This document shows positions 10,117-22,937 of a stretch of 64,000 nucleotides of DNA, in pieces. This stretch comes from Hepsetus odoe (lineage: Eukaryota; Chordata; Actinopteri; Characiformes; Hepsetidae): contig CM029369.1 in NCBI GenBank assembly GCA_017165825.1, positions 19,368,125 through 19,432,124 on the forward strand, in the 5' to 3' direction. The notes under the pieces are model-generated. The model saw only the letters and a program-made list of their open reading frames with translations, was not told the DNA's origin and ran no database searches. The position numbers and the translations under genes were made by a program. Position 1 is the stretch's first letter. Each line of letters opens with the position of its first letter.

Positions 10117-12728
10117 TGTAACTGAACTCCAATAAGAAAAAAAATTGTTTTTGTTGCTTTTTTTTCATATGTGAATGTTCAAGATAGCATTACAATATGC
10201 TTTGGTTGAAACTGAATTGGCTAGTACTCAAGAGCTAAAGCTGAACAGCACAACAAAGCTTGTTGTGTCATGGACAAGAGCTCAGTCATTTACACATGAC
10301 CTTCATGAGCTAACTCTGAAACCTTCCACACCTAAAAGACATCCATAGTAGTATCATGAGAGACAGATGCTTTCAGCAATGAGAAAAAAAATCTAGCATT
10401 AGAAAGTTGCTATCACATCAGTGAAGCAACTATGAAAAAAAAAACAAATACTGATGCTTTTCTTTTGCATTTGATTTATCTTTACCCAAGCAACTGCCGT
10501 CAATAAAAAGTAACTCATGAGAACAAAAAGAACTGTGATTACTTAGAATAATTGAGTTAAGAAACATCTCTGCCTCCACATTTTGAACCAGCTTCAAAGA
10601 TTTTATTGGTCTGAAGTTCCTCTTATCTGATAAGTTTTTCATCAGTGTCATCTTTCGTCCCATTCATGCTTCCTTCTGTAATAAATCAACTGCATCTGTG
10701 ATGTTTCCAGACTCAAAGCTTTGGCAAAAAACGTAGATGTAGGCTTACACTCATTTCAACAGTGTTCACTGAGCCTTTTGCCTTTAAATGCAGAGATTAC
10801 AATATGGGTTTAAAAAAAGAAGCCTTGTTTAAGACTGGAAATCTGATCACGCAGCGGCAAAAAGTCAAAGTGTGACCCCTTCTTTATCCTGTGTCAGACA
10901 AGTCAGCATGAAAGCTGAGCAATCAAATACTGCACTCAGTCCCTGACTTCAATACTTCCCATCCCTGCCCACAGTCTCTAGACTCTGCAGTGCACTTCCT
11001 ATCATCTCTAAGAATAGCAAATGTTGGGAGCTTCTCAAAGATCCAGAAATAATATTAATATGTGCTTCAGTGTCTTAGTGCTTATCCTTTGTAACAGCTG
11101 GCAGTCATTACAGCAGGCTGACAGAAGTTTGAAGTATGAAGTCTAGCTATCAACAAAGCAGCACTCTCTGCTATTTTTCTCACAAAGCTCCAGCATCTAA
11201 GTATCAAAATTCCGACACTAAAATCCAATTACACAAAACATCTTTTGATTTCTGAGAAAAGAGAGATCCTGACTGACAGCACACATAATCAAACCCAACT
11301 TGAATTTAAAGCAACTAAAATTACTCCATTACAGTCAATTACCGTTTTGAATTCCAAGTGGCACTACAAGCGCAAAAGGCAAAATTTTCCTAGCCACGGG
11401 ATACCAGTGGATGCATCAAGCTTTATTTCTCGAAAAATCTGTTGCCTCCAACAATAGACTGTAATTACTAATCAACTCAGCCGTCAGCTCCGAGCTATGG
11501 AATAGATTCGTTACCTTCACTTGATAATAGTTAATCCCCTGCTGGAGAGAGGCTGAAGAGGCAGCATGAGAAATATGCAATGCACACAAACGCATGCACA
11601 CACTCAAAGGTGTAATCATGGTCTGTCTCCATTTGTTTTTCCTGTAGCATGTTTCCTCAACTGCTTTCTTCACTTGTGTTCTCTTGTTATGCCAAAAGTC
11701 TTTGATACCTTTGCTTCAAAGAAATTAATTGCCTTTAAGGGAAAAAAGAGCAAATGACAAGCAGGAATGGGAAAACAACAACTGTCCCAGTGGAGTAAGG
11801 GAGCTAAATGAAGTAAGGCCGCACTTGCACAGTGGCAAACTCAGTGTGAAACAAAGTGTTGGATGTATTAACCTTTCTAGCACCTAGCCTTTGGGATCCA
11901 ACTGTCCCTCTATTTGCAGGAAATACAACCACCTCTGAGTATGACTGACTTATTATCAGTAAATAGGACAACTTCAGGGCAAAAACACCAGAATCATCAG
12001 GCTGAATGAGACAAATCAGATGGCCTGCTGCTTATGTTTTCCATCTGTGCTTTCTCATAAACACCCAGGTTCCACTGGGAATTGTGGGGTATGTCCTCTT
12101 AACTTTTTAAAATACAGTTTTTGCCCAACACACTTTCAAGGTTAGCTAGAGTTTGTGAGGGGAAACATTAAATAGGGCAGACTACTCTTCCTGCTCAGCT
12201 ATGGTTTTCAGAATTTTATTATTACGAGATCAGACTGATTAAAATCCATCGGAAACCGGAAATCCATCAAATGGATCAGTAGTTATGCCCATATGAATGG
12301 TTATGTAAGTAATGCATTCTGTCAAGATGTGAACCTTTACTGACTGGCAGCTAGAAAAATTATATTAATTTACAAAATGTTGAACATAAAAAAAGAAGAG
12401 CAATTAATTTGATGAAAGAATAATCCATTCTTTCAATAACATTAACAGTTATTTCATTAGAAGATCATGAATTTGATCCCTGGTAATGCCACAGCCATCT
12501 GTAGCTTGGAGTCCAAGACAGCTTAAGCGGCATCACCTTTCTCGACAAGTGGAAAGGGCCTCCCTCTCCCCCATCATTTGGCATAATGATAGTCCACATC
12601 TGTTTGGTGTCTGTTATCTGACCTTTCAGAACTAGCAGAAGTTGCATGTTGATCTGTATGGTGCTGCTGCATTAGTGAAAGTGGCAAAAACAAAATGAGG
12701 GGGACATGAAGCAAACATAAGAAATGAG
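10117..12728. other. No gene seen
   Basis: 2.6 kb without repeats I can name. Open frames up to 85 codons have no recognisable domain. If the upstream exon call is right this is intron sequence. Confidence 0.35.
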
Positions 12729-12930
12729 TTTACATTTATGGCATTTTAGCAGACGCTCTTATCCAGAGCAACTTCCACGTCCTAATTATAGGGACAGTCC
12801 CCCTGGAGAAACTCAGGGTTAAGGGTCTTGCTCAGGGACCCAGTGGTGGTAATGCCAGAGGTAGGATTTGAACCTGGGACCGCTTGAGCCATTGATCCAT
12901 AGGCAAGTAGCCTAACACTAGACCACCGCA
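12729..12930 (-). mobile_element. tRNA-derived SINE with L2-type tail
   Basis: Different SINE from the main family, on the minus strand. Head: tgcggtggtctagtgttagg with an A-box-like tggtctagtgt, B box aggttcaaatcc, then a body ending in the tail gctctggataagagcgtctg ctaaaatgccataaatg. That tail matches the 3' end of the L2 LINE at about 52146-52197, as expected for a SINE that borrows an L2 reverse transcriptase. About 200 bp. Confidence 0.85.
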
Positions 12931-13179
12931 TATAGTAAAGATGCAGTTGTATTTTTTAGACTCTTGACCTGCATATGGGAGAACAGGGTTTGAACTCCAC
13001 TTAGGTAAACTGCGGCTCAAATGTAAGGCAATACTCCTTTGTGTGTAATATGATCCATTCTATTATTGCTTACATGAAAATTATCATTGGAAAATAAAAA
13101 TATTATTAATTTTTAACACCTGAACCAACAAATGCAATTTCCTAGAAAAATGGTAGATTGAATTTAACTTTTGAGCATT

Positions 13180-13218
13180 TTTCTTTAAAAAAAAAAAAAA
13201 AAGAAAAGAAAAAAAAAA
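13180..13218 (+). repeat. A-rich tract
   Basis: Nearly pure A run interrupted by a few G, directly abutting the 5' head of the SINE at 13219. Position at the SINE 5' side means it is not that SINE's tail; it may be the tail of another lost insertion or the target site. Confidence 0.8.
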
Positions 13219-13482
13219 GGGGGGGGCAGCGGTGGCCTAGTGGTTAGGGCTTAGCCGCATGATCGGAGGATCGGGGGTTCGAACCCCTTCCCAATAGGTT
13301 GCCCTGAGGTACCCTTGAGCAAGGTGCCGTCCCCGTCACTGCTTTTGGGCGCTTTCAATAGCTGCACACTGCTGCACATTGTTTGCGTGTGCATGGGTTA
13401 AATGCAGAGGTCCAATTTCGTTGTGGTTCATTGTCTGCTGTGCTTTGACCTCGCAATGACAAGGATTGTCACTTTCACTTTC
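13219..13482 (+). mobile_element. tRNA-derived SINE copy, best-preserved head
   Basis: Sense copy of the main SINE. tRNA-derived head with A box tggcctagtgg and B box ggttcgaacccc, both good matches to RNA polymerase III internal promoter consensus. The body continues gttgccctgaggtaccc, caaggtgccgtccccgtcac and a caatgacaaggattgtcact end before ttcactttc. It is not a tRNA gene: the tRNA fold is not conserved beyond the promoter boxes and the unit is repeated many times in this window. Confidence 0.9.
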
Positions 13483-15255
13483 TGGTCTGATAACTGAAAG
13501 TATGATTTCAGGTATCTCTGCTTTTTCAACATCAATGGGAGTTTGAAAAGCATTTTTTCTTTTTTTGAGGATACAGGATTGAACAGCAGCAAACAAACAC
13601 TGTCCATTTTAATGATCTTTGCTGATGAAGTGTGCTGTGGTTGAAGTTTCATGGTTTGGAAAAAATATCATACCAATAATCCGAGCCAGCCCTAAATGTA
13701 CTCTTCCATTCAGCATACCTGCTGTGTACCTTTTCTGCACATTTCTCCATTAGCTTTCATTTACTATCGATGCCTGCACAAATGCAGCTTGGACATTTTT
13801 TTTCTCAGCTATGGCCTCTTCATGTTGCCCTCTATTTTCTACTGGGTTGAATTCAAAATCAAGGTCGCACTTGACCTTTCCTACCTTCTGAGCACTTTGG
13901 TATGAAGAAGTATGCAGAACTGCAAGGGCAAAACTGAGACCAGCCACACCCATCTTCAACAAAAGGCAGTATATCTAGACAGTGTAACATGGCTGCTGGA
14001 GGTGTAGAGATATGATGCTTTTAATATGTTTTCTTCTGGAAGTATTGAACAGCTTTCGCGATGAGTGTTCTTTATCTTGCAGGGAGCAGTGAAAGCCCGT
14101 GACAGGCAGTGTTTGGGCGGCTGAGTGCTTTATCTCCATTCCTTTTACAGAGCACTGAGGCGCGGCAGAGAGGCAGAGAGGGTGAATGCACTCCCTCAAC
14201 AAGGAGACAGCAGAAACAAAAACAAGCAAGCATATCTCTAATTAGAACAAAAAGAATCATAGACAAAAGGAGCTCAAGTGCGACAGATCGGTATAGGTAA
14301 CTTATTTAGATGAAAGGGATTGAAATTATGAAAGAAATGTGGTCATAAATACAGAAAGCAATAATGTGGTAATGGCATATCGATCTTCAGCCAGACAGGA
14401 CAGATAAGTAATATTAGCAATGTCTGCCGCATCTACTCAGAAGGCCTCTATTAATATTCTGATAAGATGCACACTCTTATAAAGAAGGTTCTTCAGGGGT
14501 TCTGTGGTAAAGATAATTGTACCATGGATAACTGTGAGCATTTGAATGTTTGCATAGTTCCTTGCATGTTTAGAGGGTTCTTCTCAATCATAGAAAACAA
14601 ACAACTTATTTAATAAACTTTTGGAAGTACAATGCTATCAAAATCATATGCTAATCTTATAGGTTATATATATACGCATCAGCAGATCTTTGCTTGAGAA
14701 AAAGTTCAGTGTGAAAATATTAAAAAATCTTCGGAAGTTGGCATCATACTACAATACCTACACTGGTGAGTCCTTATTTAATTCTACTGTTTAGTTACAA
14801 ATTCCATAACATTTTTGGTACTATACAGAACTTGCTTAGCTTAAGGTATATATGGTTAAATACATTAAACGTACTTTCATGGTAAAAGTGTGGGGGATTT
14901 ATATGTTTAAACATTCCTAAAAGATTGGATGTAACAAAAATGATAACATTGTTTGTTTTATTCTAAAATGGCTTTAGAAAGGCAGTTCATCAATTAAATA
15001 AAGTTCCCAATATCCCTTCCATGTCTTTCCTGCAACAAAACACAGAACAAAAGCCCAAATGATTGTGTTTTCATTTCAAGGTTGCCTTACTTTAAATATA
15101 CCTGACATTATGCACTTCACACTCGTTGCCAGAACATACAGGATATGCTGAAATGTCTCTTAAAACACAGGATCACACAAGTAGGCTTCAGTTCACACCT
15201 AGGCATATCAAGGCCATGGACTTACTACTGTAGGAATGAAGGGCTTCAGCAGATA
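13483..15255. other. No gene seen
   Basis: 1.8 kb without a recognisable repeat or exon. Short frames on both strands around 13.7-14.3 kb lack recognisable domains. Confidence 0.35.
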
Positions 15256-15808
15256 TACAGTACTGTGCAAAAGTTTTAGGCAGGTGTGGAAAAAATCCTG
15301 TAAACAAAGAATGCTTTCAGCAATGGAAGAGTTCATCATTTATTTTCATCAGTCAACAAAATGCAGTGAATGAACAAAAGAGAAATCTAAATCAAATCAA
15401 TATTTGGTATGACCACCCTTTGCCTTCAAAACAGCATCAATTCTTCTAGGTACACTTGCACACAGTTTTTGAAGGAACTCGGCTGGTAGGTTGTTCCAAA
15501 CATCTTGGAGAACTAACCACAGATCTTCTGTGGATGTAGGCTTCCTCACATCCTTCTGTCTCTTCATGTAATCCAGACACACTGGATGATGTTGAGATCA
15601 GGGCTCTGTGGGGGCCAGAAGAACTGATGCTGGCTTGAAGGCAAAAGGTAGTAACACCAAATATTGATTTGATTTAGATTTTTCTTTTGTTCGCTCACTT
15701 TGCATTTTGTAAATTGATCAAAATAAACAATCATTATTTATATTTCTGAAAGCGTTCTTTGTTTACAGCATTTTTGACACCAGCCTAAAACTTTTGCACA
15801 GTACTGTA
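15256..15808 (-). mobile_element. Short Tc1 derivative, family A, copy 2
   Basis: About 549 bp between TA duplications (15256-15257, 15807-15808). Ends cagtactgtgcaaaag...cttttgcacagtactg, with inverted repeats about 200 bp long. The minus strand still encodes a transposase C-terminus reading DYMKRQKDVRKPTSTEDLW, then VWNNLPAEFLQKLCASV and ending LKAKGGHTKY before a stop. Its last codons lie inside the terminal inverted repeat. Same internal deletion as the copies at 3909 and 48714. Confidence 0.92.
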
Positions 15809-18059
15809 TATATTCACAATGGCTGCCCTGAAGCTGCAGTGAGCTACTAGCTTCCTTTCTGGAGCCAGAGAGGCTGGATATAAGCGCAATCAACAACATC
15901 CCCACCACATACCCAGGCGCCCTGCACATCAAGCATATGTGTTACTGATGTGCTCCAAAGTGAAAAGGAATGTAAAATGCATGTAAATCAGCAAATCAGT
16001 CAGTGTATCTATCAAAAAAGTAATTAAATGAGGATGAATGATATTACACACTGACGGCTGTAGTTAATTGTAGGGCGTGATTAATTCCATCAAAAGTTAC
16101 TGTAAAAAAAAAAAAAAAGGGCAATCCTGTTTTAATGCTCCAGGAATTTTCTTCTTATTGTGGATGTGAGGATGAATTACTCTGCTGTGTGGGTTTTCTA
16201 GAACATTCCAGCATCAGGCCCTAAGCCCTCACTGTATGCCAGGTGGCAGCTGGGAGAGTTCCCCTTTGCACTGGCTCGGCGGCTCTGGTTTAGTGCCACA
16301 ACAGCGGGCATGGTGTACAACTGTATGGGAAATGCTGTCTTTATTCAAGGCAGCTAAGATGACTACAGGTTAAACTTTCATTCTACTCATGCTTTGTCAT
16401 ATGCACTTGCCAAAGGTTTACAAGTGAAAGCAAATACTATAAAGAGCATATTTGCTGGTTGACAAATCAAGTACAAGTATACTGGTAATGGTAGCACATC
16501 ATGATACAGAATTTTAGATCTGGCAACACTGATAGACAACAAACTGCTTCAAATTGTTTTTAAAGAATAACTTATTATTTATTTAGATATTTAAAATATT
16601 TATTTAGATGCCTTACAGGAAATCTGATTCCTATCTGATATAAGGTTCTCTGATATATGAGTCTTTATTTGTCACATACACAGTTATACCAGTACCGGTA
16701 GTGAAATTATCCCTGAATCACTCTTTACACTGTGCAAAGACAAGGTAATGAGATGAAATGGAAATAAAATAATGAAATAAAAATAAAATAGAATAGATCT
16801 ATACAGGAAATTGTACAGGAGTATATTACAATAATGTCCTTATGAATAAAAATAATGCCACAGGAAATGCAAAGTGCTGACAGGAAGTGTAAAACGGTAT
16901 GTAATGTTTCAATAATGTACTATTTGGTGCAATATCAGGAGGAGAAAATAAAACAAAACTGTAAAACCGAAATAGCATTGAAAGACATTATTTTCTAAAA
17001 CCAATACACAGGAAGCAGTAGTTTGTTTATTTTATCATAAATACCATTTGATACCATGATATATTTGGAATATATCAGAAAACCAAGTGATACTGGGTAT
17101 CTCTATTGTCCCCAAAGTGGCAGAAATAGCTTGCTCAGATATCACAGGAAAAAAAAAGAATCTGATGCAAACCTATAACAAATTCAGAATTAAATAACAG
17201 GCACTCTCCCAGTGTGGTGTCTTGTTGTTAGCTGTGTATTTGTTGTTATGGGCTAGCAGAATGTTTAAGTACTTGAACACAATAGCCTACTTTCAGATGC
17301 TCATCTTAAAAGACACGCTTATGATAAAAATAGGTCAATTTAAAGCTTTGCAGTGCATTAAGAAAAAAAAACTTAGATTGGTATCAGCCAATACTCAAGG
17401 TTTTAATGCTTATATGAGTAGAGAAAGAAAAAAAGTGTTGTTTTGCATTCTCTAGAATCTAGATCTAATTAAATTCAATTAGCATATGCCAGTAACAAAA
17501 AACTGAGGATAGCATTAAGGTCTGTGGAGCTTCATACCCAGTCAATTATCTTAAAGTAAATATACCATGTGTCACCAGTATATATAGATGCAGGATTTTT
17601 ATTTCACAAGTTTGTTTTCCAAAATAACTTTCAAATATTACACTCACATATGGAAATAAACCCTTGATCAGGTATAGATTTGGTGTTAGTGTATAAGGGA
17701 TCAGCTAGGGACAAGAATCTTAATGCATTCATGAAAACACTTCTATTTTGCATTGTTCAGGAATGTAACACAATATTTCACACACATCATGTAATCAGGA
17801 TTACAATAGTTACAATAGTTACAATCGTATAATAGATCTGTGAAAAAAATGCTGTGCACTCAAGCTGGCATGGATTCCACAACTGTGACGTTCATGTTGT
17901 CGCAGGATGATTTCGCAATATTGTCTTGTGATGTGTTTGTGCTTGTCTTTCTCCATCTTTAATTTCCCCCACATAGTGCATGAAAAAGTCAGAAGACTAT
18001 AGACAGAGGAAGTCAGCACTCCTTTTTCTTCTTCGGTCTGCAAGTTTTGTTGTCATCAT
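15809..18059. other. No gene; weak repeat-like patch
   Basis: No exon recognised. The stretch 16655-16980 (tctttatttgtcacatacac, then runs of aaataaaat and a gtgcaatatcaggag segment) resembles a dispersed fish repeat near LINE 3' ends, but I cannot assign it. The remainder is AT-rich. The part 17800-18059 may belong to the C-terminal side of the Tc1 relic that follows. Confidence 0.35.
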
Positions 18060-18330
18060 CCTGCTGCAGCATGAATCTTTCTCTACAAGGATCTAAACTA
18101 GAGGCTACAACATGTCTCTAAAGAATGTAGTGCTCAGTTTGGGATGGAAGCAAAATTCTGATTTGGCAATGCACCCCAGACTTAAATCCCCCCTTTTTTT
18201 GTTACACTATGGTGAAATCCCTCTCTTTACATAAACTCTTCTGTATCTGCTAGAAATCCCAAAGTTGGATTCATCAGGGAAGAGGACTTTTTCCCTAGTC
18301 ACCAACTGTAAAATGTTTGTATGACGGAGC
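18060..18330 (-). pseudogene. Possible Tc1-like transposase relic, family G
   Basis: On the minus strand a short segment reads VLFPDESNFGIS, matching the region around the first catalytic Asp of Tc1 transposases (typically LFSDES). Downstream sequence is too eroded to align by eye. Orientation is opposite to the better Tc1 element that begins about 100 bp to the right. Weak single-motif evidence. Confidence 0.45.
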
Positions 18331-18424
18331 TCTTGCAAAGAGTTTTGCCTTGATTACACTGCTGGGAAGTGGTATAGTAGCTACTACTTGGAAAAAAGTG
18401 TCAGATAACTTTTACTTGAGTCTC

Positions 18425-20112
18425 AGTTATTAATAAGCTATTTAGGGCTGTGGCTTGCTCCCCTTTATTGTTAGGAAACCAAAGGTGATTCAAATTGCAA
18501 AGCTGTATGAATTCTCAAACTCCATGTTCCAACAATCAGCAGTCATGGGCTTCTCTAAGAATCTGCATTAAACTAAAAGAAATGACTGATGCTCACAAAG
18601 CAGAAAAAGGCTATAAGAAGACAGCAAAGCCTTTAAATGTTGCTGTTTCCTAAGTTATTAAGAATTGGCAGTTAACAGAAATGGTGGAGGTCAAATTGAG
18701 GTCTGAAAGACCAAGAAAGCTTTCTTGCAAGAAAATGTTGGATTGCTTGAAAAAAAACTGCTTGACTGCAAAAGACCCTCAGGATGACTTGTAGACTCTG
18801 GAATGGTGGTAAACTGTTCTACTGTGCAGTGATACCTGAACAAATATGACCTTCATGGTAGAGTCAGCAGAAGCAAAACTTTTTCTGCATCCTAGACTCA
18901 AAATTCAATGCCTGAAGTTTCCAAATGAATTTCTAAACATACAGTACTGTGCAAAAGTTTTAGGCAGGTGTGAAATAAATGCTATAAACAAAGAATGCTT
19001 TCAGAAATGGAAGTGTTCATCATTTATTTTCATCAATCGACAAAATGCAGTGAATTAACAAAAGAGAAATCAAAATCAAATCAATATTTGGTGTGACCAC
19101 CCTTTGCCTTCAAAACAGCATCAATTCTTCTAGGTACACTTGCACACAGTTTTTGAAGGAACTCGGCTGGTAGGTTGTTCCAAACATCACTGTGTTTCAA
19201 CCTCCGTGTGACATTGATGATCATCGGCACCTGTTTGGTAAAATTGGTTGATCATACACCGACTATAATCCTACAAAATCCCTGACTTTGTGCAAGTGTA
19301 CCTAGAAGAACTGATGCTGGTTTGAAGGCAAAAGGTAGTAACACTAAATATTGATTTGATTTAGATTTTTCTTTTGTTCGCTCACTTTGCATTTTGTAAA
19401 TTGATAAAAATAAACAATAATTATTTATATTTCTGAAAGCATTCTTTGCATTTTTTTACACCTGCCTAAAACTTTTGCACAGTACTGTATGTTTGGAGAT
19501 AAAGGGTGCTGAACTTCAGGAAATATGCAACTCTTCATCAATTAGGTCCAGGGTTGATCATGCTTTGGACTTTTGCATCCGATGGAACAGAGAACATATT
19601 AATGGTCGGTGGAAGAATGGATTCATATAAATACCACAAAATTTTGAACGCAAACATCACAGCATCTGTAACACAATTATGATCCAAAATACACTGCATA
19701 ACCATGGAATACCTCAATAGGTGCAAGCTGATGGTTTTCCCATGGCCCTCACAGTCCCATGACATAATCATCAATGAAGATCTATGGATTGATCTCAGAA
19801 GAACAGTAGATGCAAGAAGGCCTGAGGATCTTGCAAAATTAAGAGCCTTTTGTACGGATTTTCAAAAAAAATCCTACGTAGGACCTGAAAGATTCAATCC
19901 TGGTTACTAAAAGAATTTACAGGCTGTGATACTTGCCACCTGCTGACCATGTCGGTTGCTTTAATTTCTTTTGTTATATTTTGTAGCTGTTAATGATATA
20001 AATAAAGTGTTTAAAATCTTTAGAATATGAAAGAAATGTCTCATCTTTAACTTAATGCCATAGTTCATTTCTGCTCACTAAACTATTCACAGCAACAGGC
20101 AGTTTAGACATA
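18425..20112 (+). mobile_element. Tc1-like transposon relic, family C, interrupted
   Basis: Long plus-strand Tc1 fossil. A likely initiator lies near 18545, followed by a basic N-terminal segment (HKAEKGYKKTAKPLNVAVS). After the interruption the C-terminal half resumes: a V-W-R/D-K-G-A-type stretch at about 19490, the sequence FPWPSQSHDIIINEDLWIDL (normally SPDLN..ENLW) and LRAFCTDFQKK. A 3' untranslated region ends near ctcactaaactattcacagc. A family A element (18940-19489) sits inside it. By my memory of the family about 90 bp of coding sequence is missing at the insertion point. Stops and frameshifts throughout. Confidence 0.85.
18940..19489 (-). mobile_element. Short Tc1 derivative, family A, copy 3 (variant)
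   Basis: About 546 bp between TA duplications (18940-18941, 19488-19489), with the same termini as the other copies. Inverted repeats reach ctaggtacacttgcacacag on the left and its complement on the right, so about 225 bp each. The middle differs: the SPDLN-type transposase segment is absent and replaced by about 95 bp (19195-19290) found in no other copy here. This is therefore an independent internal-deletion derivative of the same parent. It is nested in the family C element. Confidence 0.9.
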
Positions 20113-20326
20113 GGTTTCCAAACCATCCTATTTTATAAACCAAGTAAACAGCCTTAGGCATTCTGGCCATATTTACAAAATAGTGTCACATTATGTTACA
20201 AAATGCTTTCTGATTATTTAATAAAACTACATCATTAGAGCATTTTAGAGTGTGAATGTTATCATGAACATATAAGTCCAACAGTATCTAGAACTTCAGT
20301 AATTTAGCTGCTAGTAAGCTGCCCAC

Positions 20327-20333
<7 letters not shown>

Positions 20334-20358
<25 letters not shown>

Positions 20359-20398
20359 GTGCTACTATACTACATATAGTGCTACTATACTACATATA
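20334..20398. repeat. (TA)n plus two 20-bp tandem units
   Basis: A TA run (20334-20358) followed by two identical copies of gtgctactatactacatata (20359-20378, 20379-20398). Confidence 0.95.
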
Positions 20399-22768
20399 GT
20401 TTGGACCAGAAGCTCACAGGATGAAAGGCAGGAAATCACTCTGGACATGTCATGTTCCCAGCCCATCAGATCAGAAAAGACATATTGATTTAAACATAAT
20501 TTTAAACTGAACCGGTGTCCAATTGTCACCAGTTATTTATAACATAAATTTATATTTTATTATTATTATTGTTATTTATATTTATAACATAACAAACACA
20601 AAAAGTTCCCAAATGAATGTACTATCTAAAAGCATTATGTTTCTGAGCAACCCACCTAGTCCAGTAATATACTTACAAACATAAATATCTATACGGCAAA
20701 CCAATTTTACTTGAACATTTTAAATATTACTCCATAATGAAAAATAATAAAAAGGAAAGGTAAGTAAAGTGTAAGGAAACAGTGTGATTCGGACAATTTC
20801 TGTAAAAATTACATGACATATTCTTGCTTCAGCATCAGCTTACAGTTTAAGTCAAAACATATATCAAAATATTGGAGCTTTCTAAACATGCAGAATCAGA
20901 ATCAGCATGTTTATGGAAGTCTGTCTGCAGTTAATGGAGGGCTGAAGTAACATGACCTCATCTACACTGCTAATCGTGCATTCAGGAGCCAGGGAACTGA
21001 AAACTGTCTGGGGTTCCATCCAAACCTTGCCTAATTTGTTCAGCTTTCATTACTGCGAACCTCCAGTAGAGCTGCCAGGTTATTCCTCCAGCTTTAGTTA
21101 TTGCTCCTGCTGACCACTGAGGATGCTGTGATACATCAATTAATGGGAAATTTTACAAATGTTAAAAATGTTTCAAAGACAGCAACATGAAATGGTTATG
21201 TTTATATTGTTTAATGACAGAGTTTTAGGATAGCTCTAACATAAATAGATAAATAGCCCACTTTGTTTATTTTTAACCACTTTCCCTTATCAACATTACA
21301 AATAAAACTCAGAAGACATGTGTAGGTTCACTAATAATTGTAGCAGTAAACAAAATGATTGTATCACAGACAGCCTGAAGCAGGGTTTACATCACCATCA
21401 TATAGAGTTGGTTAGTTTCACTGCTATTACATCAAGACACCATAGTTAACTGTCAGTAAAATATACTTAAAAAACACAGTGAAATAGACATGATGCTTTG
21501 CTCTTCCCAAAAGACAATTAGACAAACCTATATATGCTACACTCATAACCATTTGGGTAAAGCAGCCTTAAGAATGTATTTTACATGTTATAAAATGATA
21601 CATGTGCAAGATTAACCTGTGCATTAATCTACTTTTCTATTTTTCCCCAAATATGCCACATACATGGCAAGTAACCATTAATGGTTAAATTAACTGACAA
21701 TTCTCATGTCGTATAATCATTAAATCTGAGGACCCAAAAGTAGAGCTGCAAATTAAGTTGAAATTTTTATTTTACAGCAATATTAACCTTCACAGTTAAC
21801 TCACTTGCAAGCTTCAGCACCTCTTGACAAGTGTCACATTCAGAACAGGCAAGGGGTGGAGGGTGTGAGTGTGGTGGGTGAGAGTGGTCAGTGCAAAACC
21901 TAAATGTACTGCACTGCTTAGAGGCAGCTGGGTGCAGTGACAAATAACTGTGTCAGAAAAATTAAAACTATGGAAAAATGTGAAGGGGATGAAAGCAAAC
22001 ATGTGAAGGACATATCCTCTATTAGATTTTTTGGCCAGTGATATGTATGTGCTGGGAAGAGAATCCTCTTATGCAGATAACCATATGTAAAATAGCCATG
22101 GTAAAGAAGTAAGACCTACTTTTTACTTTTGCTTCACCTTTTTTTGACAACGCTCCATGTAATTATTTATTTTGCCCCTCTGCACATTACAGTTAGTGTC
22201 CATCTATTGACTCATGTTACTAAGTTATTGTTATTATTGTTTGCAATATTGTAATCATCATTATTGTTGATTTTCTTCTTTTATTATGATTATTATTATT
22301 TTAAAATCTGCTGTTTTTTCCAGGAACATCACAAATTGTTTGTTCATCAGTATTAGCAGATGTTCAAACCACTACTATTAATAATAACAATAATAATGAC
22401 CATAGAACTGCAGGTAACTCACTCTGAAAAAACAATGATAGCCTGAGCTGCATTATAATTTTGGGCAAAACATAGATGCTCAGCATAAGTGATTTTATCA
22501 CCCTTTAATCTATTAATAAAGCTACAATTGCAGTTATTTCCATGCATTGGTCTTTGTAGCCAGTAAGCTAAAATTGATTGGAAGAGAGCTGAAACATAGC
22601 TTCTGATTTTTTTTCCCCAAGGGAAGAAGCAGTTTGGTTCGATGAAACCTGACGCTGTGGTTTGAGGATGTAGTACAATGTATACCGTACATAACTAACA
22701 GCATGATCTACTTGTTTAGCAGTTTGTCATTTATCTTTACTGAAATCAAATGCAAGTTTTCAGCAAGA
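20399..22768. other. No gene seen
   Basis: 2.4 kb of AT-rich DNA. Patches rich in TTATTA/AATAAT occur near 22220-22300 and 22370-22400. No recognisable exon or transposon. Confidence 0.35.
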
Positions 22769-22937
22769 CAATGCGACCTGTTTTTCACCCATACACACCA
22801 TGCAGCAGAGGGCAGCTATGTCCACCACCCAGGGAGCAGTGTCGGGGACAGTACCTTGCTCAGGGCAATCTACTGGTCCGGGGTTTTTGACGTTATGATC
22901 CTTGGGCCTAGTCCCAAACCACTAGACCAACGCTGCT
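22769..22937 (-). mobile_element. tRNA-derived SINE copy, degraded
   Basis: Minus-strand fragment of the main SINE: gcagcgttggtctagtggtt head, eroded B box, body with gagcaaggtactgtccccg, and loss of the 3' tail. Confidence 0.75.

Noticed and set aside
13219..13290. Possible tRNA gene (good A and B boxes)
   Set aside because: It is the tRNA-derived head of a SINE repeated many times here; the body continues into SINE sequence rather than ending as a tRNA.
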